A DNA stretch of 64,000 bases from Nocardia nova (GCF_002933465.1 NZ_PSZE01000010.1:1-64000), one strand, 5' to 3'. Shown: positions 53,028 through 62,661, counted from the first letter of the stretch. Notes: a model not told the origin generated them from the letters alone. Numbers and translations: made by a program.

Positions 53028-53926
53028 TCGCCCCGGAGCAACCGTTCCAATGCTTCATCGACGCCGACATTGCCGGTATCGACCGCCGTCTCAATCCAGT
53101 CCGCGGTAGCACGAACCTTCGCGAGGTTTGTGTGCACGCGTTCCCTTTCCTCTGCGGTGAAGTCGTGTCCACGCAGATCCGGAACGATGCGTCCAGCGTT
53201 GGTGACGAACTGGGTGCACGCCGTGATCAGGTCGATGTACTCGATAGAATGCTCCACCCGTTTTGCCAGCTTCTGCTGTTTATTTCCGCGACCCACATTC
53301 AACCGTGCGTGGTCGAATTGCGCCTCGTTCACGGCGTGGCGAGCTGTTTTGTCTGCCATGGCATCGAATGCGACTGTTGGGCGACGGAGGAAGTCGGTGA
53401 TCACCCGGCTAGCCACCGAGTCGTCTTTGGCAAGGTCGTGGATCCGATCGATTCGCTCCTGATCCGAGGTGGGTGTTTTCGGTCGCCACCCCGCTTCCCG
53501 CGCCGCACTGTCGGTATCCCACCGGTATTCGTTGGTGCGCTTATTCTTCGGCGGATGTGTCAGCAGTTCATAACGCTCGTCCAATCCGTCCTCCCCGCCA
53601 CGGCCCGCGAAAATCTTGTAAATATAGAATGAGACGCCCTCCACTCGGTGGTCCTCCGGCCAGCGGGAAGCAACCCATCGATAATTTTCGAGTGTGGATG
53701 TCGGAATGCCGATATCCTCGGCGTAACTCTGGATCCCCCACGCAACGGTATACACACCTTCCGCGGGATCGACCGGCCCCCCATGGCGAACGTGCATGGG
53801 CTCGATCTCCAGCGCATTGTCACCGAGCTCGAACTGGCAGCGTGTTTGTTGCGCGACCAGATCACGACCACGTCGAACGAGTTGGTTGTACCGAGTTTTC
53901 GTAACGTTACCGATTTTCGTTGTCAT
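53024..53926 (-). CDS. DUF6192-like protein, 300 aa
   Basis: The protein matches the pattern I recall for DUF6192 of actinobacterial elements: WGIQSYAEDIGIPTSTLENYRWVASRWP (read in parts), VSFYIYKIF, then a Trp/Arg-rich middle and a helical end. A ParB-N-like or KorB-like DNA-binding role has been suggested for such proteins by their HTH-like first half. The ATG has GAGGAGC 5 nt upstream. It is coupled to the gene at 52560-53027. Family assignment is from memory. Confidence 0.65.
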   Translation of the reverse strand: MTTKIGNVTKTRYNQLVRRGRDLVAQQTRCQFELGDNALEIEPMHVRHGGPVDPAEGVYTVAWGIQSYAEDIGIPTSTLENYRWVASRWPEDHRVEGVSFYIYKIFAGRGGEDGLDERYELLTHPPKNKRTNEYRWDTDSAAREAGWRPKTPTSDQERIDRIHDLAKDDSVASRVITDFLRRPTVAFDAMADKTARHAVNEAQFDHARLNVGRGNKQQKLAKRVEHSIEYIDLITACTQFVTNAGRIVPDLRGHDFTAEERERVHTNLAKVRATADWIETAVDTGNVGVDEALERLLRGE

Positions 53927-54174
53927 CAGAAGCTCCTCGAACGGTTCACCATGGGCACCGCCGGAGATCCGAAGGTCGACGGCTGAACGCAGGGGCTTTC
54001 GTCTGTCTCGAGCGTCCGTCTGTGTCGGCTAACGAACGGATCTGCGGACCCATGGCCGCGATTCTCCGCCGTTCGAACACCGAAGACAAGGCCGCTTTCC
54101 ATTGCATTTTCCCAGATCAATGGACATTTCCGCGCCATGCCTGAGGCGTTGCAGGAAGCCGTCACCCGTGACAG

Positions 54175-54447
54175 TTACTTCGAACGGCTACGGCAGCGCC
54201 AAGCTCGGGTGCGGCACCGATGGGAGCAGTACTTCGCGTCGGCACGATGGTCCGCCCCCGCGACCCATTTCTTCCCGCACACCGCACAGGTGCGTTGCGA
54301 CTCGGCGCTTCGAAGCGCCGTGATCTTCGACCGGCTCTTGCGAAGCCATCGCCAGTGGCGACTCCGGCATGCAGCCGAACAGTACTGTGCGTCTGCACGG
54401 ACTTCGTCTCCCAACGGTTTCGCGCAGCCGCGGCAATAGCTACCCAT
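54175..54447 (-). CDS. Tandem zinc-ribbon protein, 90 aa
   Basis: Two homologous Cys4-type modules: YCRGCAKPLGDEVRADAQ followed by YCSAACRSRHWR, and CAVCGKKWVAGADHRADAK followed by YCSHRCRTRAWR. Each has CxxC...CxxxC spacing and should bind one zinc ion. The basic tails after each module suggest nucleic-acid binding. The ATG at 54447 follows GAGG. It stands 228 nt from the DUF6192-like gene start, on the same strand. Confidence 0.75.
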   Translation of the reverse strand: MGSYCRGCAKPLGDEVRADAQYCSAACRSRHWRWLRKSRSKITALRSAESQRTCAVCGKKWVAGADHRADAKYCSHRCRTRAWRCRSRSK

Positions 54448-54758
54448 CGGACGCCGCCTCTTCCCTCGTCGAGCTTGTTCGCCTGGTCGTCCAAACACCC
54501 ACTAACTGCACGGCCTTCACCATGCCTTCCCCCATTGTCGACCGAATGATGCGCGCGAACGTCGGCTGGCGCGCCCACCAACTGCAACCCATCCCACAGA
54601 GGACGTCAGCTACGTCACGCCTGACGCGGACTGCGGCAACTATCGGTCTGGTCGTGGTCTGTCCTGGGTCCGGCCCGAATTCCCGCCCTCGGCAGGTTCC
54701 GCTGCCGGTTCAGCGCAGACCGGTGAGGCCGCGGATCTCCTCATCACCGCCGGTGCAG

Positions 54759-55305
54759 GTGGCGGAGCAGTTCCTCGCTGACGACGTCTACCAAGACGTC
54801 GTGCACACCATTGAACCGATGACCCGGGCAATGGAACGGAAGCCGACAGCTGCCCGCTTAGGCGAGGAAGAAATACGTGACCTCATTCTGTTCGTGCTCA
54901 ACGGCCAATTACGAAGGCAACGTGCACGGAGAGGTCTTCAACGAGAACGGAAAGACCGATTTTTTGTTGACATGGGAAGGTGACAACGCCTTCATCGGTG
55001 AGTGCAAGATCTGGAACGGGCCAAGAATTTCAGCGAAGCGATCGATCGACTGCTCCCGCTACGTCACCTGGCGCGATATCAAAGCCCCGCTGGTGTTGTT
55101 CGTCAAGTCGGGCGTGCCCACAAATATCCCCGCCAAGGCCGAGGCGGAGATCACCCAGCACACGTGCTACGTCATGTCCAAGCCGGCAGGCAGCGGTAGC
55201 CGGCGCGACTACGTCCGTCGGACACCGACCGACACATCACGTCAGATCGACCTCGCGTTGGTGTTGGTAGTCATCTCCTCCGGCAACGGCCCTGCATCTC
55301 GATAG
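54759..55305 (+). pseudogene. Frameshifted restriction-endonuclease-like gene
   Basis: Pieces in different frames join into one conserved pattern: DDVYQDVVHTIEPM, AMERKPTAARLGEEEIRDLI (frame of 54759), NYEGNVHGEVFNENGKTDF, NAFIGECKIWNG (shifted frame from about 54905), KNFSEAIDRLL (shifted again near 55018) and RYVTWRDIKAPLVLFVKSG (back near 55052). The GKTD...GECK arrangement is that of PD-(D/E)xK-type nucleases. At least three indels break it, so it is a pseudogene or carries assembly errors. The 5' boundary is unclear; 54499-54758 holds nothing else I can support. Confidence 0.65.
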
Positions 55306-55438
55306 CCGCGGATCCGGACTCACGGGCTTCGACCCGATCACTACGAGGTCACAACCGAGCCCTGCCCTCCAAAGGACGCGCGGCTATCAAGGCACGCGAC
55401 CTATTCCTGAAGCCCACACCAGCGCAGACAGAACCCGA

Positions 55439-55648
55439 CTATCCAACGGAACTCCCCTCACGCCCTTCGATCGCGAGGACGCGCACTCGCTCGGATGGCG
55501 AGTAATCACGCAGACTGTAGATCCACTCACGACCGACCTCCGACTCTGTCAGCATGGCACGAAGTCCGTTGTTGGACGACGGATCGTAATAGCCGAAGCG
55601 CTGCACACCTGTCGCCATGAGGTCGCCAGATCGGCCAATCGACGACAT
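55439..55648 (-). CDS. Possible 69-aa protein
   Basis: A short frame (MSSIGRSGDLMATGVQRFG) with a plausible fold in NGLRAMLTESEVGREWIYSL and ERVRVLAIEGRE. The start could also be the ATG at residue 11. It fills part of a 400-base gap between the nuclease-like pseudogene and the Zn-ribbon gene. No family recognised. Confidence 0.4.
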   Translation of the reverse strand: MSSIGRSGDLMATGVQRFGYYDPSSNNGLRAMLTESEVGREWIYSLRDYSPSERVRVLAIEGREGSSVG

Positions 55649-55702
55649 TGTCCGTGCTGCTGTAATGAGTACCTACACTATGCGGGGGACGTTTGGTGCG
55701 CA

Positions 55703-57136
55703 TTACGCTTCGTTGTCCATTTCGGCCAGCTGTCTACGCAAGTTGCTGGCAGCCGCCTCGGCTTCCTTCAGCTTCTTCTTCAGTGCTGCGCGCGAGGGCG
55801 CCTTCGCCTTCGGCTTCTTGATGGGCCTGCCCGGCACCAACCAGCCGTTCGGTTCGCACGACACGATCCGGTGGGCGTATCGGCAAATACCACAACGCTG
55901 TTCCGGAGCGGGTTTCGGTAGGCCGGCGGCAACCATCCGCCTGACGTGCTCATGACGGGCGCGCAGGTCTTCGTCGGACTCCTCGGTTGCCGCCCGATCA
56001 AGTTCAGCCAGTCGAGATTTCCGCTGCTCGTCTGTGAGTGTTACGACCGATCCGTTGCTCGGCCGCCAATCGAGATCCTCCACCGTGACCTCCTTGTAGT
56101 GCCCGCATGCCAGAGTTGTGCTCCAGTGCGCGAGAGTTCGAGGTTCAGGGTGACGGATCTTCTCCCAGAGATCGGGTTCGTCGGACAAATAGTCGGGTGG
56201 CTCTACTGGGTCGGCGGGCTGGTCCACGATGCGGCGCTCGCCCCATTCGACAATCTCCCGGTAGCTATCAGACATGCCCGTACACACGTGCTCGACTTCG
56301 CCAGGTAGAAGGTCGCCATCGATCAAGCCACTGCTCGGCCACACCCGATCCACCGGCGAATCCATGTCGCCGTGGATCAGCAGCTCCTTGACGCAGCCGC
56401 AGTCCAGACGAACGCGCCACCGAAACAGATCGTCAGCTGTGGGCGTCCTCAGCTCCCAGAGCTCCAGTAGCTCGGACGGAACACGCTTCCGCTCCTGTTG
56501 CCGACTGTCGTTGAATTCCTTCAACGCTTTGGTCGCCGACTGGGCGGCGCCGGGAATCTTTGGTCCGGTCGCGCACCATGCTGAAGCCAGACCCACGTTT
56601 CGGCTCGATATAACACCCCGTGGGACACGGCAGATCGGGCAGGGCTGAACCTTATCCGACCATTCCTGGTCCTGGTACCACCGTCGCCGGATCGCATGAC
56701 CGCAGGTGAGACCGAGTTCCCATTCGTCGTACTGGCGTGACTGTTCTGATGTCTTGTTCCCATACAGGAGGCGTGCAATCGTGGTCCGCTGTTCTTGGCT
56801 CATCGGTGGCGGTGGACAGCACCACGAGCAGTGCAGGACCTCGGACCCTGCCACGCTCCAAGAGCCTTCGCCGCACTCACGGTGTCGCTCGAGGAACGCT
56901 TTCCTCTGCTCGTCGTGGGCCGCGGCCGGTTCGTTGCCGCTACCACGCAGCGGGTGACCGCATCCGCGACATGGCACTCCCTCTTCGAATTCAGCTCGCG
57001 AAAGTCGCGTTCCGGCCTTCTCCCACAGGCGGTCCCGGGCAGCGCGCCGCCCGGCTCGGCGTTCGGCGTCCTGCGCCGCCGCGCAAATTTTGGCCTGTGC
57101 GCGCTGCTGCCGTTGTTCCTCGGTCAGTTTGGCCAC
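55703..57136 (-). CDS. Cys-rich multi-zinc-ribbon protein with coiled-coil ends, 477 aa
   Basis: The GTG at 57136 starts a basic helical N-terminus (about 1-50). Then come repeated CxxC or CGH-type knuckles: PCRGCGHPL, HCSWCCPP, LTCGHAIRRRWY, PCPICRVPRG, LDCGCVKELL, LACGHYKEV and QRCGICRYAHRI. The end is a Lys/Ala coiled coil (LKKKLKEAEAAASNL). The protein could bind three or more zinc ions. The last third closely parallels the divergent 136-aa protein at 57461-57871, so they are paralogues. Seen on actinobacterial elements; function unknown. Confidence 0.72.
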   Translation of the reverse strand: MAKLTEEQRQQRAQAKICAAAQDAERRAGRRAARDRLWEKAGTRLSRAEFEEGVPCRGCGHPLRGSGNEPAAAHDEQRKAFLERHRECGEGSWSVAGSEVLHCSWCCPPPPMSQEQRTTIARLLYGNKTSEQSRQYDEWELGLTCGHAIRRRWYQDQEWSDKVQPCPICRVPRGVISSRNVGLASAWCATGPKIPGAAQSATKALKEFNDSRQQERKRVPSELLELWELRTPTADDLFRWRVRLDCGCVKELLIHGDMDSPVDRVWPSSGLIDGDLLPGEVEHVCTGMSDSYREIVEWGERRIVDQPADPVEPPDYLSDEPDLWEKIRHPEPRTLAHWSTTLACGHYKEVTVEDLDWRPSNGSVVTLTDEQRKSRLAELDRAATEESDEDLRARHEHVRRMVAAGLPKPAPEQRCGICRYAHRIVSCEPNGWLVPGRPIKKPKAKAPSRAALKKKLKEAEAAASNLRRQLAEMDNEA

Positions 57137-57460
57137 GCCTGCTGTCCCTTCGGTTTGTGACCGACGGAGACCCTCGGCCGCCTCACCTCACCATGCGCAC
57201 CGACACGCTACGCCAAAACGTTGCCCGCGGGTTGGGAACGTCGAGACGGCTCGACGACGATGCGGCGCAACGGTTGTCAGGCCCTACGAATACGTGGGCC
57301 CTCTGGTCGAGCAGAGTGAGGTTGCGCCGGCTCCTGGGCAGCTGCGCCCGCTGCCGTCCCACCGCCGTCGTGGTGTACCGCTGGAGACGTATGAGCTGAC
57401 GCGAACCGACCACCGCAGCCAGAGGACGGCTGAGGCCATCCACAGCGGTGTCCGCGACAG
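57137..57460. promoter_or_regulatory. Divergent region between the two Zn-ribbon paralogues
   Basis: About 320 bases that must hold both start signals. It is GC-rich and I could not define a promoter or operator. Confidence 0.35.
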
Positions 57461-57871
57461 ATGAAGCAATTCAGAGCGGAACAAGCCGCGGATCCCGAGC
57501 TCCGGGAACAACGAACAGCGACTTCCCTGAGCGTCTGGAAGACGCTCATGAGCTTCAAAACCCGCGATTGCGAGATCATGCAGTGGCGAGTCCGCCTGTA
57601 TTGCGGTCATATCGTGATGACGAGCCGGAATGGCACAGTCGAGGATCCGACGATGCACGGCTTGTCATCGATGCGGTGCCCGGAATGCGGAAAGGAACCC
57701 GCGCGCATCGTTGCGTACGAGCCGGTCGGACTCTCTGTCCCACGTCCGAACCAACCTCCCACGAGTGAGTCTTGCCCGCCCGAAAAGCGGCCCACCCGTA
57801 AACATCTTGAGGCTCGAATCATCGAGTTGGAGGCGGAGTTGAATGCGCTACGCCGGAACTCCGACGATTGA
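57461..57871 (+). CDS. Short Zn-ribbon paralogue, 136 aa
   Basis: It repeats the last part of the 55703-57136 product: WRVRLYCGHIVMT (compare WRVRLDCGC), MRCPECGKEPARIVAYEPVG (compare QRCGICRYAHRIVSCEPNG) and a C-terminal coiled coil LEARIIELEAELNAL. Four cysteines/histidines could hold one zinc. The N-terminal 35 residues are a charged helix. It is divergent from its paralogue; the ATG at 57461 has no strong ribosome site. Confidence 0.65.
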   Translation: MKQFRAEQAADPELREQRTATSLSVWKTLMSFKTRDCEIMQWRVRLYCGHIVMTSRNGTVEDPTMHGLSSMRCPECGKEPARIVAYEPVGLSVPRPNQPPTSESCPPEKRPTRKHLEARIIELEAELNALRRNSDD

Positions 57872-57957
57872 TGGGGTGCGCTACAACCCGAAGGCCCTGA
57901 CGGTCAAAGGCCCAGCGGTCCGGATCACACCGGTGGGTACCCGGCGGGTGTGATGAT

Positions 57958-59895
57958 TCAGTCGCAGGCAGGTATAGTTGTGCTTTTCCTGTTGTCGGCT
58001 CTGCGCGCATGCCCGTCTGCGACAGGCGGGAGTCGATACACCCGGTGGCCGATGTCGCCCCGGGAAGCGTTGACCAACACCGGCGCGATTCGGACTCGAC
58101 GGACAAGTGAGCGGCTCGGCCCATAGCGCTGGCGTCGCCAATGCCCGCGTCGGATGTGTGGGGCGACCTGTGCGCCCGAGTAGGCACCGTCGCCGGAATC
58201 GGAGCGGGCAGTGGTTTTGACATTCAGAACGCGGACCGTCGCGGCTGCGTTGGTCAGCCGCCGTCGATCGGCATCCAGCTGTATGGTGGCGTGCAGATCC
58301 CCGCCGGCGGAATCGTCCTCCGGTCGATGCCAGTCGCCCCAGGCAGTAACGGCCGCCAGGTTGATCACCTGGTCACGAAATGCGGTGCGTTCTAATGAAG
58401 CTGGAAGAGTCCATCGACCGAGTACGCCACCCGACTTCGCGGGAATGGTGAGGCACCAAGCGAACTCGTCGTCCAGTCGGCCTAAGGCATCGGCGAGAAA
58501 GACGATTCCCTCTACCCGAGCACCCAAGTGTGCAGTGTAGTCAAGCATGCTGAGCCGTTCGCCTGTAAACCCCCGGGTCCCCGCCGAGAGTACTTCTGTA
58601 ATCGTCTGACGCCGAGACCGTTCCTTGGCGGCAATATCTGCCACGATGTGGGCAAGCCATGCGTACGCCTCATCGAATCCAGGAATATCTAACTCCAGGA
58701 TCGGAGCCAACTGCAATGGGTCAGCAAATGCAAGAAAGACTTGCGGGTAGGGCAGCCGAAGGTCGCCGAGGTCGTCGGACGAGAGTGGCTCGGAGTCAAC
58801 ATAGGTGACTGTGTGTCCCGGAGGTAACCAGAACGGCACTGCCGCTTGGGTAGCAACCGCGATGCGTGAGTGTGCTGTCGAGGTGCCGCAGTCGGCGGGT
58901 GACCGAAACGCGCGACCCCAAGCGGCAGCGGCGTACCAATGGCGAAGCGTGGCGGCATCGGCGGGAACGGGATGCCGAGGCGTAGCGTCGACGGGCGTAG
59001 GGATTCGAGAGCGTATGCAGTGTTCCGTTTCTGCTGCGAATGTGCGATGCCATGCGTCGAACACTTGGCGTGGGGGACGTGCAGCGAGCGCGTTTCGAGA
59101 CGCGGCGCTCATCGTGGCGGCGGGTTGATCCGGCACCTCGGGAAGACCGACGAAATCGGTACGGATTGAGGTGAATGCAAGACCTAATCCAAGGTCGGGC
59201 GATATCGACTCTCCGGACGGTTCCACGATCCAGGGCATGGGGTGCCACGCGCTCACAGCCCGCACCGAAGCATCGAGTACGGTACCCGCCCTCCGGACCA
59301 GGGTTGCGGGTTCGGTGTCAGTGGCGCTGGCGAGGTGGTCGGTTGAAACTTCGTCAGCGGGAATCCTACTGATCAACAGATCTTTGAAGAGCTTCTTTTG
59401 CTTGTCGCTGTGATGGTGTATTGGGTCGCGGGAACGTTCCCCGCGGGCTCGTTGAATCCTCACAGCTGCTTCGGATGTTAATTGCGCCACAGGCGTGGTG
59501 CCGATATCCAGCAGGGCCTGGTCAACACCGGAGACGATTGCCAGGAGGTTCTCCGTGCCTTCGCTGAAGGTATCGCCTAGTTCGTCGATGTACTCACTGG
59601 CTTTGCCCCATCTGACCTGTATCAGTCGCATCTGCTCCTGCACCTTCGACCGCCACGGCTGTAGAGCGGCGATCTCGTTGATCAGGCGGTCTGCTTCGGG
59701 TTGGCACGCTCGATCTCGGTCATCGCATGCCTGGCGCAGTTTGGCTTTGAGCGCGTCGACCTCGGCGCGCGTCGACAAAGCGTCTTGCAGCAGGTGTTCC
59801 TCCGCGGCAAGATCGGCCTGGACCTGCGCGATCGCCGTCTCGGTTTCGCGGAGATCCCGAGAGTACTTGGCCTTTTTGTGTCTACCGCGTGCCAC
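57958..59895 (-). CDS. Large coiled-coil protein with GHWRRQR-type C-terminal motif, 645 aa
   Basis: The GTG at 59895 lies 5 nt past the stop of the previous gene, with GGAGAG overlapping that stop. Residues about 10-140 are coiled coil (TAIAQVQADLAAEEHLLQDAL). The middle is globular (ASVRAVSAWHPMPWIVEP, LPYPQVFLAFADPLQLAP). The end has VRVLNVKTTARSDSG, then HIRRGHWRRQRYGPSRS and a short hydrophobic strand VRIAPVLVN, a motif I have seen at the C-terminus of proteins on actinobacterial mobile elements. Function unknown. The longer open frame upstream is the shadow of the gene before it. Confidence 0.7.
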   Translation of the reverse strand: MARGRHKKAKYSRDLRETETAIAQVQADLAAEEHLLQDALSTRAEVDALKAKLRQACDDRDRACQPEADRLINEIAALQPWRSKVQEQMRLIQVRWGKASEYIDELGDTFSEGTENLLAIVSGVDQALLDIGTTPVAQLTSEAAVRIQRARGERSRDPIHHHSDKQKKLFKDLLISRIPADEVSTDHLASATDTEPATLVRRAGTVLDASVRAVSAWHPMPWIVEPSGESISPDLGLGLAFTSIRTDFVGLPEVPDQPAATMSAASRNALAARPPRQVFDAWHRTFAAETEHCIRSRIPTPVDATPRHPVPADAATLRHWYAAAAWGRAFRSPADCGTSTAHSRIAVATQAAVPFWLPPGHTVTYVDSEPLSSDDLGDLRLPYPQVFLAFADPLQLAPILELDIPGFDEAYAWLAHIVADIAAKERSRRQTITEVLSAGTRGFTGERLSMLDYTAHLGARVEGIVFLADALGRLDDEFAWCLTIPAKSGGVLGRWTLPASLERTAFRDQVINLAAVTAWGDWHRPEDDSAGGDLHATIQLDADRRRLTNAAATVRVLNVKTTARSDSGDGAYSGAQVAPHIRRGHWRRQRYGPSRSLVRRVRIAPVLVNASRGDIGHRVYRLPPVADGHARRADNRKSTTIPACD

Positions 59896-59900
59896 CGATA

Positions 59901-60365
59901 TCACTCTCCGCCGACTGACTTGTGGACGTGCAGGGGCGCGGGGACAGTGAAGCCCACGACATCTCGCCTGCTCAGGTCCTCGCTGATCTCTGCTCTGAGG
60001 GCAGCTTCGCGGTCCAGTTCTTCTTGAACGAGCGCGAGGTTGCTGCGAACGGCGGCCGATAGGGTTTGGGCCACCCCGGTTTCGCGTAGGCGGAACAGGA
60101 TCCAACGGATGTTGTCGGCGGATGCCCACGATTTGGCGAGCTCGGTCGCCAGCGCGTCGGCTCGACCTCTCAACTCCTCCAAAGTCGGACTGACTACGGC
60201 GTCGCGGTCGCGGTAAGCCTGCTGTGCCGCTGCAACCAGGGGTGCTGGGCTCGGGGTTGTCTTCTCGACATCCATTCTCTTACGGCGGATTTGACCGAGG
60301 TGGGTTCGGAGAGCACTCAGCTGCTGCGTCAGCTCGTCCAGACGAGGATCAACCTCCGCCGTCAT
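59901..60365 (-). CDS. Small coiled-coil protein, 154 aa
   Basis: The ATG at 60365 has AAGGGGG 5 nt upstream. Nearly the whole protein is helical and charged (RLDELTQQLSALRTHLGQIRR, ALATELAKSWASADNIRWIL, NLALVQEELDREAALRAEI) and ends with a beta-like VVGFTVPAPLHVH. It is coupled to the 645-aa gene, which also starts with a coiled coil, so the two probably form a complex. No family recognised. Confidence 0.68.
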   Translation of the reverse strand: MTAEVDPRLDELTQQLSALRTHLGQIRRKRMDVEKTTPSPAPLVAAAQQAYRDRDAVVSPTLEELRGRADALATELAKSWASADNIRWILFRLRETGVAQTLSAAVRSNLALVQEELDREAALRAEISEDLSRRDVVGFTVPAPLHVHKSVGGE

Positions 60366-61132
60366 CGAATCCCCCTTGGTACGCTTGCCATTCCACCTGA
60401 GTAGATCACTAGATATGGGACATGATGCAACAGAGCGAACGCCTGTGAGCGCGGTATGCCCGAGATGGCTGCCGAATGTTCGCTCTCCGGAATCGGAGCG
60501 CTCATGGCCGACTGACGGCCCTGGGTTTCTCGCCGGCCGGCAGTGACCGCAGCGCAGGGCAGGGCTGCGACTTGCATGGAACGTGTTATCTTCGGACGCG
60601 CACACCACCATATGGGGCATCGCGAGCAGACCATCCCTGTCAGCGACCGAGAAGAACTCGACCTTGTCAATTCTTGCCACAGGTACGCATATCGGCGATC
60701 TTGCCGCCTGGCACGAGCTGGCGTTGTGCAGCCTGAGACGAGGATGGAGCCTCTTCGACCAGCGATGCGAAGCGGGCCACCCCGCTCGCAAGTAGTGCAC
60801 GGCCCGATTCCACCCAGCAGTTCTGGTTGTTTACGAGAGAAGATCAGGCAGGATGCCTGTCGGAGAGATCACCCGATCTCAATCAGCACAGAGAATATCA
60901 TTGCGCCTTCCTACAATTATTGGACTTCAACCTCTTGCAGGCACAACACGCGACCAGCATTGAAACGGAAACGGGAATTATCTATATTAGATGTCATCGA
61001 ACACATGGTTTAGGTAAATCTGCCGCATCGAGGGATACGAGTCCCCCCTCGCGCACAGATTCCCGGCAAATATGCCTGATTTGCGTGCCGTGTGTTCGAG
61101 CGGACTCGAACACACGGAGGTGACCTGGGAAA
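60366..61132. other. Non-coding region with strong hairpin and imperfect direct repeats
   Basis: About 770 bases. 60860-61010 is clearly AT-rich and promoter-like. CCGTGTGTTCGAG and CTCGAACACACGG (61088-61100/61105-61117) form a perfect 13-bp hairpin with a 4-base loop. The stretch 61061-61090 is partly repeated at 61155-61184 (shared core CCGGCAnATATGCC). The repeats bracket the start of the AbrB-like gene and may be binding sites for it or recombination sites. Confidence 0.5.
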
Positions 61133-61645
61133 ATGCGTTCCGACCTGCGACACGTTCCGGCAGATATGCCGAAATTCGCTGCCGACCACGGCATTCCCCG
61201 AATGCCTTCGGGTACGGCGGTGATTCCGCCCCGCATCCCACCACAGGGGCCGCTCGAGCAATTGATCCGCGGGCCACTGGCCCCCTCACCCGACCAGGCC
61301 CCCGTCGCCGATGGCGACATCTTGTGCGGCGTCTCAACACTCGGCGAATCCGGAAGGGCGCTGGACAGATACATATTCAAGGCCATCAACTGGCGCGCGG
61401 GTACCTGTCTGCGGATCGACCCAATCGACCACGTTCTGATCGTCGGAGCGGCTCCCGACGGGCCCGTCCGCATGACAGCCGACGGCTACTTTCGAGTCCC
61501 GTTCCGGCAGCGGCGCCGCGTCGGCCTGTCGATCGGTGACCGAGTATTGGTCACCGGCCGGCGCAGCCCCGGCCGACTCCTACTCCTTCCACCGGCCGCC
61601 CTCTCCACACTCCTCGCGGCCCGCCTCGCATTGCTGGACCGGTGA
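61133..61645 (+). CDS. AbrB/MazE-like DNA-binding protein, 170 aa
   Basis: The C-terminal half has the AbrB-like swapped-hairpin pattern (ALDRYIFKAINW, VRMTADGYFRVPFRQRRRVGL, DRVLVTGRR). The N-terminal half is Pro-rich. Proteins of this kind commonly precede an integrase gene in actinobacterial elements and may regulate excision, which fits the integrase remnant directly downstream. Start uncertain: ATG 61133, 61166 or a later one. Confidence 0.6.
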   Translation: MRSDLRHVPADMPKFAADHGIPRMPSGTAVIPPRIPPQGPLEQLIRGPLAPSPDQAPVADGDILCGVSTLGESGRALDRYIFKAINWRAGTCLRIDPIDHVLIVGAAPDGPVRMTADGYFRVPFRQRRRVGLSIGDRVLVTGRRSPGRLLLLPPAALSTLLAARLALLDR

Positions 61646-61682
61646 CCCTATGACTGCCACAACACGAGCGACACCGTTGCCG

Positions 61683-62661
61683 CCGCGCGGCTGCTACTGA
61701 ATCAGATGGGTTTGTCGCCAGCCGATCTCGTCGCACCCACCTCGCCAGTGCCCACATTCGCCGAGGCCCTCCAGTCCGGGCAACCCTCGGAGCCGGCACC
61801 CGACGCACCTATGGCACTCATCTTGATCACCTCGAAAACAAGTGGAGCGGTAAACGACTGGACGAGGTGACCAGGCCCGACCTCGACGAACTGGCAGACG
61901 CAATTCGATCGTCCGCGCGGATCAACCGAGCCTCCCGCGGCGGGACCAGCGCGGTTGAACATTTCGTCTCCTACGTCCGCTGCGTCTATCGCTACGCGGA
62001 GGATCACGGATGGATCAGGCCCGCCGACAACCCCGCCCGCCAACTCCCGTTCCCTGCACGCCGCAAGTCACACCGCTACGCCATTCCCTAGGACCGAGTC
62101 GCCGAGATCTGCGCAGTCGCCACCACCACCGGCGACGACCCCGGGCTGGACGCCTTGCTCCTCCGACTACACCTCGAAACCGCATGTCGCCGTAGCGGAG
62201 CTCTCAGCTTGCGCCCCCATGACCTCGACGTGGCCCAGTGCCTGATCTACCTCCGCGAGAAGGACGGAACCGACCGCTGGCAACCGGTCTCACCGACGCT
62301 GATGAACCACCTCGTCGCCCACGGCCTCGAACGCGGCAGTCCGCAATCCGGGCAGCTACTGCGCTACCGAAACGGAAAACCGATCACCCACCGCAGATAC
62401 GACCACCTCTGGAACCGCATCGGCCAGGAGCTCTTCTGGGTCGCCACGCAAGGCGTGACCATCCATTGGCTACGCCACACTACCCCGACCTGGGTAGAAC
62501 GCACTTTTAGCTATGCCGTTGCTCGCGAATACGCCGGGCACTCCGGCAAGAACGGCGGTACCACCGCAACGTACGTGAAGGCCAACCTCCACGAAGTCGC
62601 GGCAGCGCTGTCTGTCCTGACCGGCGAACCCCACCCGTTGGCTGCGCAAAAAGCAGATTAG
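61683..62661 (+). pseudogene. Decayed tyrosine recombinase (integrase)
   Basis: One frame gives LLLNQMGLSPADLV and PTFAE (from 61683). After a frameshift near 61800 the frame continues with TYGTHLDHLENKWSGKRL, DLDELADAIRSSAR and YRYAEDHGWIRPADNPAR, then an in-frame TAG at 62089-62091. The catalytic part follows: ACRRSGALSL (first Arg), IHWLRHTTPTWVER (HxxR), YAGHSGKNGG (His) and TATYVKA (Tyr). The catalytic residues survive, but the damage makes full-length product impossible without recoding. It marks the end of an integrated element. Confidence 0.88.
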
